Positions 7,113 to 7,734 of a DNA stretch of 7,734 bases are shown here, piece after piece; position 1 is the first letter of the stretch; each line of letters opens with the position of its first letter. Below the pieces are notes generated by a model that saw only the letters and a list, made by a program, of their open reading frames with translations, did not search any database and was not told where the DNA came from. This stretch comes from JBBAEA01 sp041656175 (GTDB taxonomy: Bacteria; Myxococcota_A; Bradymonadia; UBA4248). The translations under genes were made by a program, and so were the position numbers. The stretch spans positions 1 through 7,734 of the forward strand of contig JBBAEA010000152.1 in NCBI GenBank assembly GCA_041656175.1. Reading direction: 5' to 3'.

Positions 7113-7118
7113 TTTATA
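7113..7118 (-). promoter_or_regulatory. Candidate -10 box of the rimP operon
   Basis: TATAAA on the minus strand, in the AT-rich stretch 7081-7160 upstream of rimP. No convincing -35 element lies 16-18 bp upstream (best about three of six matches), so this is only a candidate. If used, the transcript would start near 7106 and have a leader of about 200 nt before rimP. Confidence 0.3.
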
Positions 7119-7154
7119 CTGAAATTCGCGTTTAATCGCTAGAATTTGCATTTT

Positions 7155-7316
7155 TTGGGTGGGGGCTCAAAGCCCCCCTGCGCGCGGGCTTCCTCGCAAA
7201 ATTCGCCAATTCGCGCATGATTTTGTGCGCTGTATTCGCTAAGCGCTCATCCAGCGCACAAAATGCGCTCATTGCGTCTTTTGCTCGGCGATCCCGCGCT
7301 ACCCCCCTTCCCACCG
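7155..7316. repeat. Foldback element, copy B, upstream of rimP
   Basis: Interrupted palindrome related to copy A at 631-780. The inner stem pairs GCGCAT (7213-7218) and 7222-7232 with 7252-7268: 17 bp with one 3-nt bulge (7219-7221) and a 19-nt loop. The left flank has a perfect GGGGGCT/AGCCCCC hairpin (7161-7177, triloop CAA). Blocks shared with copy A, read on its minus strand, include the flank hairpin followed by T(A/G)CGC or TGCGC, CTC..AAAATTCG(C/G)C, TATTCGC in the loop, GTCTTTTGC, and TACCCCCC at the far end. Copy B has about 15 extra bases between the last two blocks. An open frame at 7132-7314 falls in this element and is not a gene. Confidence 0.7.
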
Positions 7317-7407
7317 CGCTGTGGCAACTTTAATGATAGGCGTGGTAAAATTCAGAGCGATTCGCGTTCTCATGGCGCTAGCCCCAATCAATAAGAGTGG
7401 TTTTGCT

Positions 7408-7572
7408 GTAGGGGCAGCTTTCTATGCGGCTCCCTAGATCAATGTGAAAAAAGGCAAAAACAATTGTAGGGGCAGGTTTCAAACCTGCCCTAGTTTCAAA
7501 CCTGCCCTAGTTTCTAACCTGCCCCCCTGGATCAATGCGAAAACGCAAAATCAATGCCAGGGGCAACGCCCC
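7408..7572. repeat. Cluster of three GGGGCA hairpin repeats
   Basis: Three hairpin units start with the same GGGGCA word: 7411-7434 (imperfect), 7470-7490 (GGGCAGGTTT against AAACCTGCCC, perfect 10-bp arms around one base), and 7560-7572 (GGGGC/GCCCC). They are separated by two copies of a related spacer, 7434-7465 and 7527-7556, both built as CT(A/G)GATCAATG(T/C)GAAAA..GCAAAA..CAAT. The first two units are offset by 58 bp. No coding potential is seen. This is a REP/intergenic hairpin type of repeat, placed immediately upstream of the rrn promoter. Confidence 0.75.
7476..7524. repeat. 17-bp tandem repeat, three copies
   Basis: GTTTCAAACCTGCCCTA occurs at 7476-7492 and again at 7493-7509. A third copy begins at 7510 with one A-to-T change and a diverging end. 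The array is an expansion of the right arm of the middle hairpin. The 33-34 extra bases explain why the third hairpin unit is farther away than the first-to-second spacing. Confidence 0.9.
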
Positions 7573-7607
7573 ACAAGCGAAATCTAGCGTTTGTGCGGAT
7601 TTTTGCT

Positions 7608-7671
7608 AAAAAGCGAAAAAAGTGAAAATAAAACTTGACACTCAGCGAATTGACGCGTATAAGCCTGCTTC
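7608..7671 (+). promoter_or_regulatory. Strong promoter, probably rrn P1
   Basis: Perfect -35 TTGACA (7635-7640), a 17-bp spacer, and -10 TATAAG (7658-7663, five of six matches to consensus). Upstream, 7608-7634 is A-rich with A-tracts, as in an UP element. Transcription would start near 7670 toward the right edge. Together with the boxA-like leader downstream and the absence of any open frame, this fits a ribosomal RNA operon promoter. A strong promoter for another gene beyond the window cannot be excluded. Confidence 0.75.
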
Positions 7672-7678
7672 ACCGCGG

Positions 7679-7693
7679 GGGACATTGAGTCCC
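7679..7693 (+). other. Leader hairpin just after the rrn start
   Basis: GGGAC (7679-7683) pairs with GTCCC (7689-7693) around ATTGA. It would form about ten bases into the transcript. No U-run follows, so it is a leader structure and not a terminator. Confidence 0.45.
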
Positions 7694-7703
7694 AAGTAGC
7701 GGA

Positions 7704-7720
7704 GAGCTTTGAAAAGTAAA
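7704..7720 (+). promoter_or_regulatory. boxA-like rRNA leader element
   Basis: GAGCTTTGAAAAGTAAA closely resembles the boxA region of rRNA leaders, such as the TTCTTTGAAAACTAAA type known from Bacillus and the TGCTCTTTAACA type of E. coli. boxA is the Nus-factor (NusB/S10) loading site for rRNA antitermination and often lies a short way before 16S. The window ends 14 bases further on, so 16S itself is not seen. Confidence 0.6.
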
Positions 7721-7734
7721 GAGAAGAAATCATA

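Larger units (their letters stand above)
6901..7734. other. Divergent intergenic region, rimP operon to rrn operon
   Basis: 834 bp without a supported protein gene. From left to right it holds the rimP 5' leader with a small CCACG/CGTGG hairpin (6926-6938) and a weak minus-strand promoter candidate near 7115. It then holds foldback copy B (7155-7316) and about 90 bp where I see nothing (7317-7407). After these come a cluster of GGGGCA hairpin repeats (7408-7572), an A-rich stretch (7608-7634) and a strong plus-strand promoter with an rRNA-type leader. No tRNA gene is seen in the rimP leader, unlike E. coli, where metY precedes rimP. Confidence 0.6.

Noticed and set aside
7132..7314. Minus-strand open frame of 60 codons upstream of rimP
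   Set aside because: It coincides with foldback copy B. Arg/Ala-rich composition comes from the GC palindrome, and no family resemblance or ribosome-binding site is seen.
7408..7572. CRISPR array
   Set aside because: Only two or three imperfect repeats, the intervening segments are themselves similar to each other, and no cas genes are near. CRISPR spacers should be unrelated.

Overview
The window carries the conserved 30S-biogenesis and transcription/translation operon rimP-nusA-ylxR-infB-rbfA. It lies entirely on the minus strand, reading from about 6900 down to 243. Facing away from it, at the right end on the plus strand, is what looks like the promoter and leader of a ribosomal RNA operon, cut off before 16S begins. 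Gene order, a long IF2 with an extra Ala/Glu/Lys-rich linker, a fused YlxR-L7Ae-like protein and a long NusA fit a Gram-negative bacterium. The protein style is closest to the old 'Deltaproteobacteria' (Myxococcota, Bdellovibrionota and similar), but this is judged from remembered family features, not a search. The species is not recognised.

Layout. 1-242: AT-rich, gene-free stretch downstream of rbfA with a perfect GC hairpin. 243-599: rbfA. 600-785: a 186-bp gap inside the operon, filled by a long foldback (interrupted palindrome). 786-3698: infB, with an eight-copy 15-bp tandem repeat. 3699-3846: gap without a convincing gene. 3847-4500: ylxR fused to an L7Ae-like domain. 4507-6381: nusA (GTG start). 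6385-6900: rimP. 6901-7734: an 834-bp divergent intergenic region. It holds the rimP leader, a second copy of the foldback family, a cluster of GGGGCA hairpin repeats, and a consensus-like promoter followed by a boxA-like rRNA leader.

The genes share one task. RimP and RbfA mature the 30S subunit, IF2 loads initiator tRNA onto it, NusA controls RNA polymerase elongation and acts in rRNA antitermination, and YlxR is an RNA-binding regulator. Placing this operon head-to-head with an rRNA operon puts 30S RNA and its assembly factors side by side.

No clearly new protein system is present. The most interesting signals are non-coding. One is a two-copy foldback element family with conserved blocks, one copy inside the operon and one in the rrn-rimP gap. 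The other is a separate hairpin-repeat array just upstream of the rrn promoter.
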